Assembly: GCF_001425685.1 (NCBI RefSeq)
Contig: NZ_LMCY01000037.1
Span: 251,880 to 292,422 of the forward strand
Length of the DNA: 40,543 bases
Origin: Massilia sp. Root335
GTDB taxonomy: Bacteria; Pseudomonadota; Gammaproteobacteria; Burkholderiales; Burkholderiaceae_D
Direction of reading: 5' to 3'
Shown here: one piece after another, positions 1 through 8,266 of the stretch
Numbering within the stretch: position 1 is the first letter of the stretch
Layout of the letters: each line of letters opens with the position of its first letter
Notes under the pieces: generated by a model
Database searches by the model: none
Seen by the model: the letters and a program-made list of their open reading frames with translations, nothing else
Told to the model about the DNA's origin: nothing
Made by a program: the position numbers and the translations under genes

Positions 1-2
1 AG

Positions 3-770
3 GTCGTCAGCAACCTGCTGAACAACGCGGCCAAGTACACCCCGCGCGGCGGCCACATCGTGCTGGCGGCGGAACGCGACGGCGACCATGCGCTGATCGC
101 CGTGTCCGACAACGGCATCGGCATCCCGCCGGAGTCGATCGGCGAGGTCTTCCGGATGTTCACCCAGGTGGCCCACGCCGCGCGCCACGTGCCGGGCGGA
201 CTGGGGATCGGCCTGTCGCTCGTGCGCAGCCTCGTCGAACTGCATGGCGGGACGATCCAGGCGGCGAGCGCCGGCACCGGCACGGGCAGCGTCTTCACGG
301 TGCGCCTGCCGCTGGCCGACCGCGGCGCCGCCACGGGTGCCGCGATCGGCCCGGCGCAGTCCGACACGGCGGGCATTGCCGCCCTGCGCCTGCTCGTCGT
401 GGACGACAACCGCGACGCCGCCGACACGCTGGCCGCGCTGCTGTCCGTCATGGGCCACGACGTCGTCGTCGCGCACGACGGGCACCAGGCGCTGCGCATG
501 CTGGACGGACTGCATCCGCACGCCGTATTCCTCGACATCGGCATGCCCGGCATGTCCGGCTACGAGGTGGCCGAGGCCGTGCGGCGCGAGCCCGGCCACG
601 ACGGCGTCATGCTCGTCGCCCTCACCGGCTGGGGCGGCGCCGACGACCGCGCGCGCACGGCGCAAGCCGGGTTCGACGCCCATCTCACCAAGCCGGCGAC
701 GGTGGCGGCGATCGAGGCCGTGCTGCGCGAGGTGACGGCGCGCAGCGCCCCGTCACCAGCCGACGGCTAG
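3..770 (+). CDS. Hybrid histidine kinase, C-terminal part (HATPase + receiver), cut by window start
   Basis: The reading frame is open from the first complete codon, so this is the 3' end of a larger gene; 255 codons are visible. The ATPase N-box (SNLLNNAAKYTP) is at the very start, followed by the G1 box DNGIGIP, the F-box region and the G2 region GGLGIGLSL, which together form a HATPase_c domain. A linker leads to a receiver domain with an acidic pair (VVDDN), the phosphoacceptor Asp in VFLDIGMPG (codon 534-536) and a conserved Lys in HLTKP. The sensor and HisKA parts lie upstream of the window. It closely resembles the C-terminus of the kinase at 1184-4870, so the two are probably paralogues. 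Its stop codon lies 18 bp inside the convergent Nudix gene. The signal sensed cannot be told. Confidence 0.93.
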   Translation, partial: VVSNLLNNAAKYTPRGGHIVLAAERDGDHALIAVSDNGIGIPPESIGEVFRMFTQVAHAARHVPGGLGIGLSLVRSLVELHGGTIQAASAGTGTGSVFTVRLPLADRGAATGAAIGPAQSDTAGIAALRLLVVDDNRDAADTLAALLSVMGHDVVVAHDGHQALRMLDGLHPHAVFLDIGMPGMSGYEVAEAVRREPGHDGVMLVALTGWGGADDRARTAQAGFDAHLTKPATVAAIEAVLREVTARSAPSPADG

Positions 771-1187
771 CAGGCGCGCGGCCATGCGGGGCCAGCACAG
801 CGTCGCGACTTCCGTGCGCGTGGCCCAGCGGTAGCCGTCCATCTCCGGCGTGGGCGCACCCGTGGCGTGGTGCGGATACATGCTCGTGCAGTTCAGGTGC
901 GCCAGGTCGGGCATGGCCGCGCCCACCTCCACGCGGAACAGGTGCAGCGCCTTGTCGCGGCGGTACTCGAAGCGGCCCAGGTCGCGGAACGCGTCCGGCG
1001 CGAACGCGAGGCCCGTCTCTTCCCACAGCTCGCGCACGGCGGCGTCCAGCGGCGACTCGCCCGGGTCCTGCACGCCTTTCGGGATGTCCCAGCGCGGCGT
1101 GTGCGTGACGTGGCCCAGCAGCAGGCGCCCGCCGGCATCGACGACGAGCGTGCCGCATGACACGGCGACGACAGGCGGGGTCCTCAT
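753..1187 (-). CDS. Nudix hydrolase
   Basis: A 144-residue protein with a complete Nudix box at residues 38-60: G38, E44, the R52-E53 pair and E56-E57, G59, matching GX5EX7REUXEEXGU. The family hydrolyses nucleoside diphosphates linked to another moiety using Mg2+ held by the box glutamates. The sequence WDIPKG before the box and the short length are typical of small house-cleaning Nudix enzymes; the substrate cannot be read from sequence. The ATG overlaps the TGA of the upstream kinase gene (ATGA at 1184-1187), so translation is probably coupled. The 3' end overlaps the convergent kinase at 3-770 by 18 bp. Confidence 0.92.
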   Translation of the reverse strand: MRTPPVVAVSCGTLVVDAGGRLLLGHVTHTPRWDIPKGVQDPGESPLDAAVRELWEETGLAFAPDAFRDLGRFEYRRDKALHLFRVEVGAAMPDLAHLNCTSMYPHHATGAPTPEMDGYRWATRTEVATLCWPRMAARLLAVGW

Positions 1188-4100
1188 CGCAGCGCGCGCG
1201 CGGCCGCGGCCAGCGCCTGTTCCAGCGCCTCCAGGCTCACCGGCTTGGTCAGGTGCTGGTCGAACCCGGCTTCGTGCGACTGTTCCTGGTCGCTCTGCGC
1301 GCCCCAGCCGGTCAGCGCGATGAGGACGATCTGGCGCAGGCCCTGGCGCCGGCGGATCGCGCGCGCCACTTCGTAGCCGCTCATGCCGGGCAGGCCGATA
1401 TCCAGCAGCACGAGGTCCGGGCGCGCTTCCAGCGCCAGCCGCAGGCCCTGCGGGCCGTCCCGCGCCACCGTCGTCGCGTGGCCGAGCGCTTCCAGCAGCG
1501 CGACGAGGCTGTCGGCGGCGTCGGCGTTGTCGTCGACGACGAGCACGCGCAGCGGCGCCGGGGGCTGGGTGTGATGCGCGTCGTCCGTGCCCGTCGGGCG
1601 CGCGTGCGGCGAACCGGGGTGCAGCGGCAGGCGCACGGTGAAGGTACTGCCGTTGCCGCGGCCGGCCGAGAACGCGCTCACGCGGCCGCCGTGCAATTCG
1701 ACGAGCCGGCGCACGAGCGACAGGCCGATCCCGAGCCCGCCCTGGGCGCGATCGAGGCTGCCGCGCACCTGCGTGAACATCTCGAATACGGAACCGATGG
1801 CGTCGGGCGGGATGCCGATGCCGGTATCGGACACGGCGACGACGGCGTGGCCGTCCTCGCGCCAGGCCGCCAGGGTGACGCAGCCGCCGGCGGGCGTGTA
1901 CTTGGCGGCGTTGTTGAGGAGGTTGGACAGCACCTGCACCATGCGCGTGACGTCCGCCTCCAGCGGCAGCGGTTCGTGCGGCAGGTCGACTTCCAGCCGG
2001 TGCCCGTGGCCGTCGATCAGCGCGGCGCTCGTTTCCAGCGCCATCTGCACGACGACCTTGAGGTCGACCGCCTCGCGTTTGAGTTCGATCTTGCCGCGCG
2101 TGATGCGGGCGATGTCGAGCAGGTCGTCCACCAGATGGATCAGGTGCCCCAGCTGGCGGTCCATCATGGCGTGCACGCGCCCCGTGGCCTCGGCGTCGCG
2201 CGGCGCCATGCGCAGCAGGTCGAGCCCCGTGCGGATCGGCGCCAGCGGGTTGCGCAGCTCGTGCGCCAGCGTGGCCAGGAATTCGCTCTTGCGGTGGTCC
2301 GCTTCCGAGAGGTCGGCGGCCACGCGGCGCAGTTCGTCCTCCGAGCGCTTCTGCGCCGTGATGTCGCGCGTGATCGTTGCGAGGCCGATGTTGTGGCCGT
2401 CCGCGTCGCGCACGGCGAAGCCCTTGAAGTACACGGGGATCGGCTCGTGGCCGTCGGGCTGGTCCAGGCGCAGTTCGCCTTCCCATTCGGCCGCGCCGCC
2501 CGTCAGCGCGGCCATCACGTGGTCGCGCACGAACGGCCGGTCTTCGCGCGGGAAGAAGTCGATCATGCGCCACGCTGCGATGTTGGTGCCGTCGTCCAGC
2601 CCGGCCATGCGCCGCCCTGCCGGATTCAGGTAGATGCCGCCCGCGTCGGGCGTGAAGATGCCGATGAAGTCGGACGATTGCTCCGCCACGGCGGCCAGGC
2701 GGCGGATGCCTTCCTCGGCCCGGCGGCGGTCGGTCTCGTCGCGGAAGTACAGCGCGAGGCCGCCGGTCTCCGAACCCGACGCCTCCATCGGAAACGAGTT
2801 GATTTCGAACCAGCGGTTCTGGGCGTCGTCGTAGGCCTCGATGCGGCTGCGCGTCCGCTCCAGCGCCGTGCGCCGCAGCGCCCGTTCCTGCGCGCTGCCG
2901 CGCATCTGCGCGAACAGGTCCCAGAACTGCGCGCCGACCAGCTCCTCGCGCGGCCGGCGCGTGACGGCTTCCGCGGCGCCGTTGGCATACGTGATGCGCC
3001 AGGCCGGATCGAGGGCGATGAAGCCTTCGCTCATGCTTTCCAGGATCGCGCGCGAGCGGTGTTCGGCCGCCTGGCGCTCCTGCGCCTCGTGGCGCTGGCC
3101 GATCACGAGCGACGCCGTGTTGGCCAGCAGCGCCAGCGCCGCTTCCTCCTGCGGGCCGGGCAGGCGCCGCTCGCGGTAATACAGCGTGAAGGTGCCGAGC
3201 ACCGCGCCGGAGGGCGCCAGGATCGGCAGCGCGCGCGCCGCGCGCAGCCCGTGCGCCTGCGCGAGGGCCGCATGCTGCTGCCACAGCGGATCGGCCGCCA
3301 CGTCGGCGCAGACGATCGGTTCGCCGCGCCACGCGGCACCGCCCGCGGCGCCGGCCACCGGGCCGATGGGAATGGCGTCGATGGCGCGCTGGAACTCGAT
3401 GCCGAGCGACGGCGCGGCCGCGTGAAGCAGGCGGCCGCCGGACGCCGTCAGCTGCACCGACGCGAGCGCCGCGCCGCCGCTGTAGTCCTCGGCGGTGCGG
3501 GCCAGCACGTCCAGCACGTCGCCCAGCGGGGCGTCGGTGACGGCCAGCTCCAGCGCGCCGCGCTGGCCGACGGCGAGCAGGTTCGCGCGCGTCCGCTCCG
3601 TGACGTCGACGCCGTGCAGCAGCACGCCCGAGACGCTGCCGTCCGGGTCGCGCAGGGCCATGCAGACGAAGTCGAGGAAGTGTTCTTCCAGGCCGCTGTG
3701 GGCGTCGTCGCCGTGGCCTTGCAGCAGCAGGCGCACGTTGTGGCCCTCGACGGCCTCGCCGCTGGCATAGACGCGGTCCAGCACGTCGATGAAGCCTTGC
3801 CCGGCCAGTTCCGGCAGCGCCGTGCGCACGGCCAGGCCCGCGAGCGGACGGCCGCCGGTCAGTTCGAGGTAGCGCTGGTTGGCCATGTCGATCACGTGTT
3901 CCGGGCCGCTCATCACGCACATGATGGCGGGCGCGCGGTGGAAGATGTCGCGCATGCGCTCGCTGGCGGCCTGCAGCTCGCGCAGCAGGCGTTCGCGCTC
4001 CGCCTCGGCCTGGCGCCGGCTCTCGCCCAGCTGCTGCTCGCTCTCGGCCAGCCGCTCGGCGGCCAGTTTTTCCACCGTGGCGTCGCGGATGATCTTGGCG

Positions 4101-4870
4101 AAGCCGGCGTGGACGCCCGCCTCGTCGCGCAGAGGCACCATCACGCCGTCGGCGAAGAAACGCGTGCCGTCGCGCCGCACGTGCCAGCGGCGGTCCTCGG
4201 CGCGGCCATGCGCGAGGGCGTTGCGGGCTTCCTGTTCCGGCTGCCCGGCCGCCTGGTCCTCGGGCGTGAACAACAGGTCGACGCAGCGCCCGAGAACGGC
4301 GTCGGCCGGCCAGTCCGTGATCGCGGCGGCGCCGCCTTCCCACTCGGTCACGACGCGGTCGACGTCGGTGCCGATGAAGGCATAGTCGCGGATATTGTCG
4401 AGGATGAGGCGCAGCCGGGCGTCGCGCGAGCGCAGCTGGGCGCGGTGGCGCTCTTCCTCGATGCGGGCCAGCTCCGCGTTCTTGCGGTACAGGTCGATGA
4501 AGACGGCGACCTTGGCGCGCAGGACCACGGGATTGAAGGGTTTTGTGAGGTAATCGACCGCGCCGAGCGCATACGCCCGCTCGAGCGGGAATTCGTCGGC
4601 GTCGCCGGCGGTCAGAAAGATGATCGGCAGGCTGTGCGTGCGCGGGTGCTCGCGGATCAGCTCGGCCAATTCGAAACCGTTCATGGTCGGCATGCGCACG
4701 TCCAGCAGCACGACGGCGAAATCGTGGGCGAGCACCTCGCGCAGCGCGGCCTCGCCCGACGTCACGGCGACGAGCGCCTGGCCCAGGTCCGCCAGGATGG
4801 CCTCCAGCACCGCCAGGTTGGCCGGCTGGTCATCGACGAGCAGGATCTTGGTGGTCTGGTCCGAGGCCAT
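1184..4870 (-). CDS. Large hybrid histidine kinase, REC-PAS-PAS-GAF-PAS-PAS-HisKA-HATPase-REC
   Basis: 1228 residues. Domains in order: N-terminal receiver (about 7-125, phosphoacceptor D57 in LLDVRMP, K in LTKPF), PAS (150-270), coiled coil (268-305), PAS (306-425), GAF (440-590), two more PAS domains (605-715 and 722-840), HisKA with phosphoacceptor H870 in LAHELRNPLAP, HATPase with SNLLNNAAKYTP, DTGIGIP and GGLGIGLSL, and a C-terminal receiver with D1157 in LLDIGLPG. No membrane segment is evident, so it is probably cytosolic and takes input from the N-terminal receiver plus several small-molecule sensor domains. Such proteins feed phosphorelays. No partner response regulator is adjacent; the nearest LuxR-type one is 30 kb away. 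A good sigma-70 promoter lies just upstream, and the Nudix gene is coupled downstream. Confidence 0.96.
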   Translation of the reverse strand: MASDQTTKILLVDDQPANLAVLEAILADLGQALVAVTSGEAALREVLAHDFAVVLLDVRMPTMNGFELAELIREHPRTHSLPIIFLTAGDADEFPLERAYALGAVDYLTKPFNPVVLRAKVAVFIDLYRKNAELARIEEERHRAQLRSRDARLRLILDNIRDYAFIGTDVDRVVTEWEGGAAAITDWPADAVLGRCVDLLFTPEDQAAGQPEQEARNALAHGRAEDRRWHVRRDGTRFFADGVMVPLRDEAGVHAGFAKIIRDATVEKLAAERLAESEQQLGESRRQAEAERERLLRELQAASERMRDIFHRAPAIMCVMSGPEHVIDMANQRYLELTGGRPLAGLAVRTALPELAGQGFIDVLDRVYASGEAVEGHNVRLLLQGHGDDAHSGLEEHFLDFVCMALRDPDGSVSGVLLHGVDVTERTRANLLAVGQRGALELAVTDAPLGDVLDVLARTAEDYSGGAALASVQLTASGGRLLHAAAPSLGIEFQRAIDAIPIGPVAGAAGGAAWRGEPIVCADVAADPLWQQHAALAQAHGLRAARALPILAPSGAVLGTFTLYYRERRLPGPQEEAALALLANTASLVIGQRHEAQERQAAEHRSRAILESMSEGFIALDPAWRITYANGAAEAVTRRPREELVGAQFWDLFAQMRGSAQERALRRTALERTRSRIEAYDDAQNRWFEINSFPMEASGSETGGLALYFRDETDRRRAEEGIRRLAAVAEQSSDFIGIFTPDAGGIYLNPAGRRMAGLDDGTNIAAWRMIDFFPREDRPFVRDHVMAALTGGAAEWEGELRLDQPDGHEPIPVYFKGFAVRDADGHNIGLATITRDITAQKRSEDELRRVAADLSEADHRKSEFLATLAHELRNPLAPIRTGLDLLRMAPRDAEATGRVHAMMDRQLGHLIHLVDDLLDIARITRGKIELKREAVDLKVVVQMALETSAALIDGHGHRLEVDLPHEPLPLEADVTRMVQVLSNLLNNAAKYTPAGGCVTLAAWREDGHAVVAVSDTGIGIPPDAIGSVFEMFTQVRGSLDRAQGGLGIGLSLVRRLVELHGGRVSAFSAGRGNGSTFTVRLPLHPGSPHARPTGTDDAHHTQPPAPLRVLVVDDNADAADSLVALLEALGHATTVARDGPQGLRLALEARPDLVLLDIGLPGMSGYEVARAIRRRQGLRQIVLIALTGWGAQSDQEQSHEAGFDQHLTKPVSLEALEQALAAAARALR

Positions 4871-4905
4871 CAGGTGTCTGGGGAAAGGAGCGATGTAAAT
4901 AATGC

Positions 4906-4934
4906 AATGTATTCCGCGCCCTGCCGAAAGTCAA
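4906..4934 (-). promoter_or_regulatory. Sigma-70 type promoter of the kinase-Nudix operon
   Basis: On the minus strand TTGACT (4929-4934) and TACATT (4906-4911) are separated by exactly 17 bases, giving 5/6 and 4/6 matches to the consensus. The expected start would be near 4899, leaving a leader of about 28 nt before the ATG at 4870. This rests on consensus matching only. Confidence 0.6.
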
Positions 4935-5001
4935 TTGTGCGCGGCCCGGCGCCGCCCGCCCCCAAACTGGCGGCTGGCTTTCGACGGTACTGGAGTATTC
5001 G

Positions 5002-6126
5002 ATGACGTTTTCCTTCCTGTCCCGGACAGGGCATTTTTCCTTCCTGAATAACCCCTTCGAATCGTGGGCGATGGCGGCGGCCGTCGCGGCCGGGTCGGCG
5101 ATCGCCATGGTGTTCGTGCGCGCCTTCGTGCTGCGCCGCATGGAGACGCTGTCGCGGCGCACCGGGACACGCCTCGACGATTTCGTCGTCAAGATGCTGT
5201 CGCAGACCTATCTGCTCTTCATCGTCGTGTTCGCCCTGTACTTCGGCAGCACCTTCCTGGAGCTGACGGCGAAGCAGGACAAGTTCGTCACGCGCATCGC
5301 CATCGCCTCCCTGCTGCTGCAGGCGGCGATCTGGGGCGACGCGGGCCTGCGCGCCTGGCGCGACCAGTTCCGCGTCGGGCCCGTCGACAGCGAACGGCGC
5401 GCCTCCAGCGGCGTGCTGTGCTTCATCTCGCGGCTGCTGCTGTGGGTGATCGTCACCCTGATGGTGCTCGACAATTTTGGCATCAACATCACGACGCTCG
5501 TCGCCAGCCTGGGCATCGGCGGCGTGGCCGTCGCGCTGGCCACGCAAAACATCCTCGGCGACCTGTTCGCCTCGCTCTCGATCATGCTCGACAAGCCGTT
5601 CGAAGTGGGCGACTTCATCATCGTGGGCGACGTGCTCGGGTCGGTCGAGCACATCGGCCTCAAGACGACGCGCGTGCGGGGCCTGGGCGGGGAGCAGGTC
5701 GTGTTCTCCAACGGCGAGCTGCTGAAGAGCCGCATCCACAACCACAAGCGCATGCAGACGCGGCGCGTGGCGTTCGTGCTGCGGGTGGCCTACGGCACGG
5801 GGGATGAACTGCTGGGCCGCATCCCGCAGATCATCCGCGAGATCGTCACGAGCAAGGAGAACGTCGACTTCGAGCGCGCCCATTTCTTCAGCTGGGGACA
5901 GTGGTCGCTGGATTTCGAGGTCGTGTACCACTACCGCAGCCCGGACTACCTCCTGCACATGGACGCGCAACAGGCCATCTTCCTGGAGATTTACCGCCGC
6001 TTCCAGCAGGACGGCATCGAGTTCGCGCACCCGCTGTCGATCGTGCGCCTGGCCGATGCGGGACTGGCGGAGACGTTCCGCCGCAACGGCGACGCGCCCC
6101 CGCCGCCGGGCCCGTCCTTTCACTGA
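5002..6126 (+). CDS. MscS-family small-conductance mechanosensitive channel
   Basis: 374 residues with four N-terminal hydrophobic helices (about 18-40, 70-90, 97-115, 145-165), then the pore helix and beta domain in the conserved MscS block: TTLVASLGIGGVAVALATQN, followed by ILGDLFAS and KPFEVGD. Members open under membrane tension and release solutes during hypo-osmotic shock, acting as homo-heptamers in the inner membrane. GGAG six bases before the ATG supports the start. The gene is divergent from the kinase operon. A paralogue at 39393-40520 shares the pore block almost word for word (ATQN here, AVQN there). The C-terminus ends in a proline-rich tail. Confidence 0.94.
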   Translation: MTFSFLSRTGHFSFLNNPFESWAMAAAVAAGSAIAMVFVRAFVLRRMETLSRRTGTRLDDFVVKMLSQTYLLFIVVFALYFGSTFLELTAKQDKFVTRIAIASLLLQAAIWGDAGLRAWRDQFRVGPVDSERRASSGVLCFISRLLLWVIVTLMVLDNFGINITTLVASLGIGGVAVALATQNILGDLFASLSIMLDKPFEVGDFIIVGDVLGSVEHIGLKTTRVRGLGGEQVVFSNGELLKSRIHNHKRMQTRRVAFVLRVAYGTGDELLGRIPQIIREIVTSKENVDFERAHFFSWGQWSLDFEVVYHYRSPDYLLHMDAQQAIFLEIYRRFQQDGIEFAHPLSIVRLADAGLAETFRRNGDAPPPPGPSFH

Positions 6127-6295
6127 ATCCGTTGCACCAAAATAGCCAGACTCATCCTACAAGCCAGCCGTAAGGAATCCTATTCACCCTGCATATCGTG
6201 CGCCTTACCATGGCTTCACCTCTTCCCGGGCGGCAGTCACGCGACGCTGATCCGGCGGAGGGACGAATTGTTTAACCAACTCACGGAGAACGATC

Positions 6296-6622
6296 ATGGC
6301 ATCGAACAACCAGCAAGGCGGTAACAAGGGCAACAACCAGAGCGGCGACACCAGCAACCGCGGCTTCGCATCGATGGACCCGCAGAAGCAGCGCGACATC
6401 GCCTCGGAAGGCGGCAAGGCCGCTCACGCTTCGGGCAATGCGCACGAGTTTACCTCGGAAGAAGCGCGCCGCGCCGGCTCCATGAGCCACAAGAACGACA
6501 GCGGCAGCCAGCAAAGCCAGGGCGGCGGCAGCCAGCAGAGCGGCAACAGCACCCGCGGCGGCACGCCGGAGCAGCACGCCAAGGCCGGCTCGCAGAGCCA
6601 CAAGAACGACAACAAGCGCTGA
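6296..6622 (+). CDS. KGG-repeat general stress protein (GsiB-like)
   Basis: A 108-residue, very hydrophilic protein rich in Gly, Ser, Asn and Gln. It carries a KGG-type stress motif (residues about 22-62, including RGFASMDPQKQRDIASEGG and HEFTSEEARRAGS) and a second, shorter copy near the C-terminus (GGTPEQHAKAGSQSHKND). The tail SHKND is repeated twice. Such proteins resemble hydrophilins and are typically induced by general stress or desiccation; the molecular role is unclear. The ATG has a good GGAG seven bases upstream, and a stem-loop with a short T run follows. It stands alone. Confidence 0.9.
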   Translation: MASNNQQGGNKGNNQSGDTSNRGFASMDPQKQRDIASEGGKAAHASGNAHEFTSEEARRAGSMSHKNDSGSQQSQGGGSQQSGNSTRGGTPEQHAKAGSQSHKNDNKR

Positions 6623-6668
6623 CCGTCAGCGCCTGCCCGGCACGTCCGGGCAGATCGTGGCATGTTCA

Positions 6669-6693
6669 ACCGCTGGCTCCGGCCGGCGGTTTT
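6669..6693 (+). terminator. Intrinsic terminator after the KGG gene
   Basis: An 8-bp stem (6669-6676 with 6683-6690, one G-T pair) with a six-base loop is followed by a short T run (6690-6693), 46 bp past the KGG stop. A second hairpin with 8-bp arms (6633-6640 with 6646-6653) lies just before it. The T tract is short, so termination efficiency is uncertain. Confidence 0.5.
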
Positions 6694-7018
6694 CGCATTT
6701 CCGTGACGCGTCCAGAAACAGCGCGCCGCCCCCCTTTCCCGCCCCTTTTCCACCTCCGGCATGCCGCCGCGACGTGCCGCCGAACTCGTATTGACGGGCT
6801 CGCCACGCCTGCGCCCGCGTCCAATTGTGCGGGGCAAAACGGATGAACGGTGATATATTTTTGGCACTATATTTCACATTCCAAACGCTCCGTAACCGTA
6901 AGTCGTTACGGTCTTTACGTATGAACTTGGGATGCGGGAAACAGCGCATGCGGGGCATGGAGTCCGCGCGGCCGCACGCGCCGCGCCGGCAGGAATAACC
7001 ATCAAACAGGATAAGCGA
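6694..7018. other. Intergenic leader of glf with a nested inverted repeat
   Basis: No gene is supported here. The first part is GC-rich. The second, from about 6830, is AT-rich and should hold the glf promoter (candidate -10-like tracts near 6852 and 6869). A perfect 7-bp inverted repeat, ACCGTAA (6895-6901) and TTACGGT (6906-6912) around GTCG, is nested within a further CGTAA/TTACG pair (6891-6895 and 6915-6919). It could be an operator or an RNA hairpin in the glf leader. Confidence 0.4.
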
Positions 7019-8173
7019 ATGAAAAAGAATATTGCCATTGTCGGTGCTGGATTTTCCGGAGCTGTCATTGCCAACCAGCTGGCCCATGCGGGCTATAACG
7101 TCGAGATCTTCGAGGCACGCGACCATATCGCGGGCAACTGCCATTCGGAGCGCGACAGCGAAACGGGCGTCATGGTCCACGTGTACGGCCCCCACATTTT
7201 TCACACCGATAACGAACGGGCCTGGGAATTCGTGAACCGCTTCTCCGAATTCAAGCCCTACGTCAACCGCGTGAAGGCGATCACGAATCACCGCGTGTTC
7301 ACGCTGCCGATCAACCTGCTGACGATCAACCAGTTCTTCGGCAAGACGTTCCGTCCGGCGGAAGCGGAAGCCTTCATCCAGTCCCTGGGCGACAAGTCGA
7401 TCGAGAATCCGGCCACGTTCGAGGAACAGGCGCTGCGTTTCGTGGGCCGCGAGCTGTACGAAGCGTTCTTCAAGACCTATACGATGAAGCAGTGGGGGCT
7501 GCATCCGAGCGAGCTGCCGGCCAGCATCCTGAAACGGCTCCCCGTGCGCTTCAATTACGACGACAACTACTTCAACCACAAATACCAGGGCATGCCGGCC
7601 AACGGTTATACGGCGCTGGTGGAAAACGTCCTGAAGGTGCCGGGCATTACCGTTCACCTGGGCACCCGCTTCGACCCGGCCGCCAAGTCGGACTACGATC
7701 ACGTGTTCTACAGCGGCCCGATCGACGCCTGGTTCAACCACGTGGAGGGCCGCCTGCCCTATCGCACGCTGGATTTCGAAGTGTTCCGCGATACCGGCGA
7801 TTACCAGGGCAATGCCGTCATCAATTACTGCGACGATTCGCAATCGTATACGCGCATCACGGAACACAAGCATTTCTCGCCGTGGGAACAGCACGAGCGC
7901 ACGGTCTGCTACATGGAATACAGCCGCCAGTGCGAGGAAAACGATACGCCGTATTATCCGATCCGCCAGGCACGCGAAAAGGCGCAGCTGGAAAAATACG
8001 TCGACCTGGCCCGCACCGAAACGAACGTCACCTTCGTCGGCCGCCTCGGCACGTACCGCTACCTCGACATGGACGTGACGATCCACGAGGCGTTGCAGAC
8101 GTCGGATAAATTCCTCGCGGCCGCGCGCGAGAAGGTGCCGATGCCGGCGTTTGCGATCGATCCGCTGGCCTGA
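7019..8173 (+). CDS. glf: UDP-galactopyranose mutase
   Basis: 384 residues from the ATG at 7019; an in-frame extension to 6932 lacks family similarity. The N-terminal FAD-binding motif is VGAGFSGAVIAN (residues 8-19), followed by GPHIFHT and the family blocks TLPINLLTINQFFGKTF and YTMKQWG. The length matches bacterial Glf proteins of about 370-390. The enzyme uses reduced FAD to convert UDP-galactopyranose to UDP-galactofuranose, the precursor of galactofuranose in O-antigens, capsules and exopolysaccharides. No galactofuranosyltransferase is adjacent; a glycosyltransferase gene lies 11 kb away. It is convergent with lspA. Confidence 0.95.
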   Translation: MKKNIAIVGAGFSGAVIANQLAHAGYNVEIFEARDHIAGNCHSERDSETGVMVHVYGPHIFHTDNERAWEFVNRFSEFKPYVNRVKAITNHRVFTLPINLLTINQFFGKTFRPAEAEAFIQSLGDKSIENPATFEEQALRFVGRELYEAFFKTYTMKQWGLHPSELPASILKRLPVRFNYDDNYFNHKYQGMPANGYTALVENVLKVPGITVHLGTRFDPAAKSDYDHVFYSGPIDAWFNHVEGRLPYRTLDFEVFRDTGDYQGNAVINYCDDSQSYTRITEHKHFSPWEQHERTVCYMEYSRQCEENDTPYYPIRQAREKAQLEKYVDLARTETNVTFVGRLGTYRYLDMDVTIHEALQTSDKFLAAAREKVPMPAFAIDPLA

Positions 8174-8181
8174 ACGTTTGC

Positions 8182-8201
8182 GGCGCGGCCACGGCCGCGC
8201 C
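8182..8201. terminator. GC-rich stem-loop between convergent glf and lspA
   Basis: Perfect 9-bp arms GGCGCGGCC (8182-8190) and GGCCGCGCC (8193-8201) separated by two bases; with a realistic loop the stem is about 7 bp. It lies 8 bp past the glf stop and 65 bp past the lspA stop. There is no T tract, so it may only slow polymerase or protect RNA ends. Confidence 0.35.
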
Positions 8202-8266
8202 CGGGAGCGCCCGGCGACGAGTGCCGGCGCACGGCGATCCGCCCGCCAGGTTCGCAATCCCGAAGT

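Noticed and set aside
753..4343. 1196-codon minus-strand frame that contains the Nudix gene
   Set aside because: Only its last 144 codons are real (from the ATG at 1187); the rest is an Arg-rich shadow of the kinase in another frame.
1157..5005. Very long open frame (1282 codons) on the plus strand opposite the hybrid kinase
   Set aside because: It is the mirror of the kinase codons in GC-rich DNA, has a composition skewed to Arg, Ala, Gln and His, and shows no domain; the minus-strand gene has a complete domain set.
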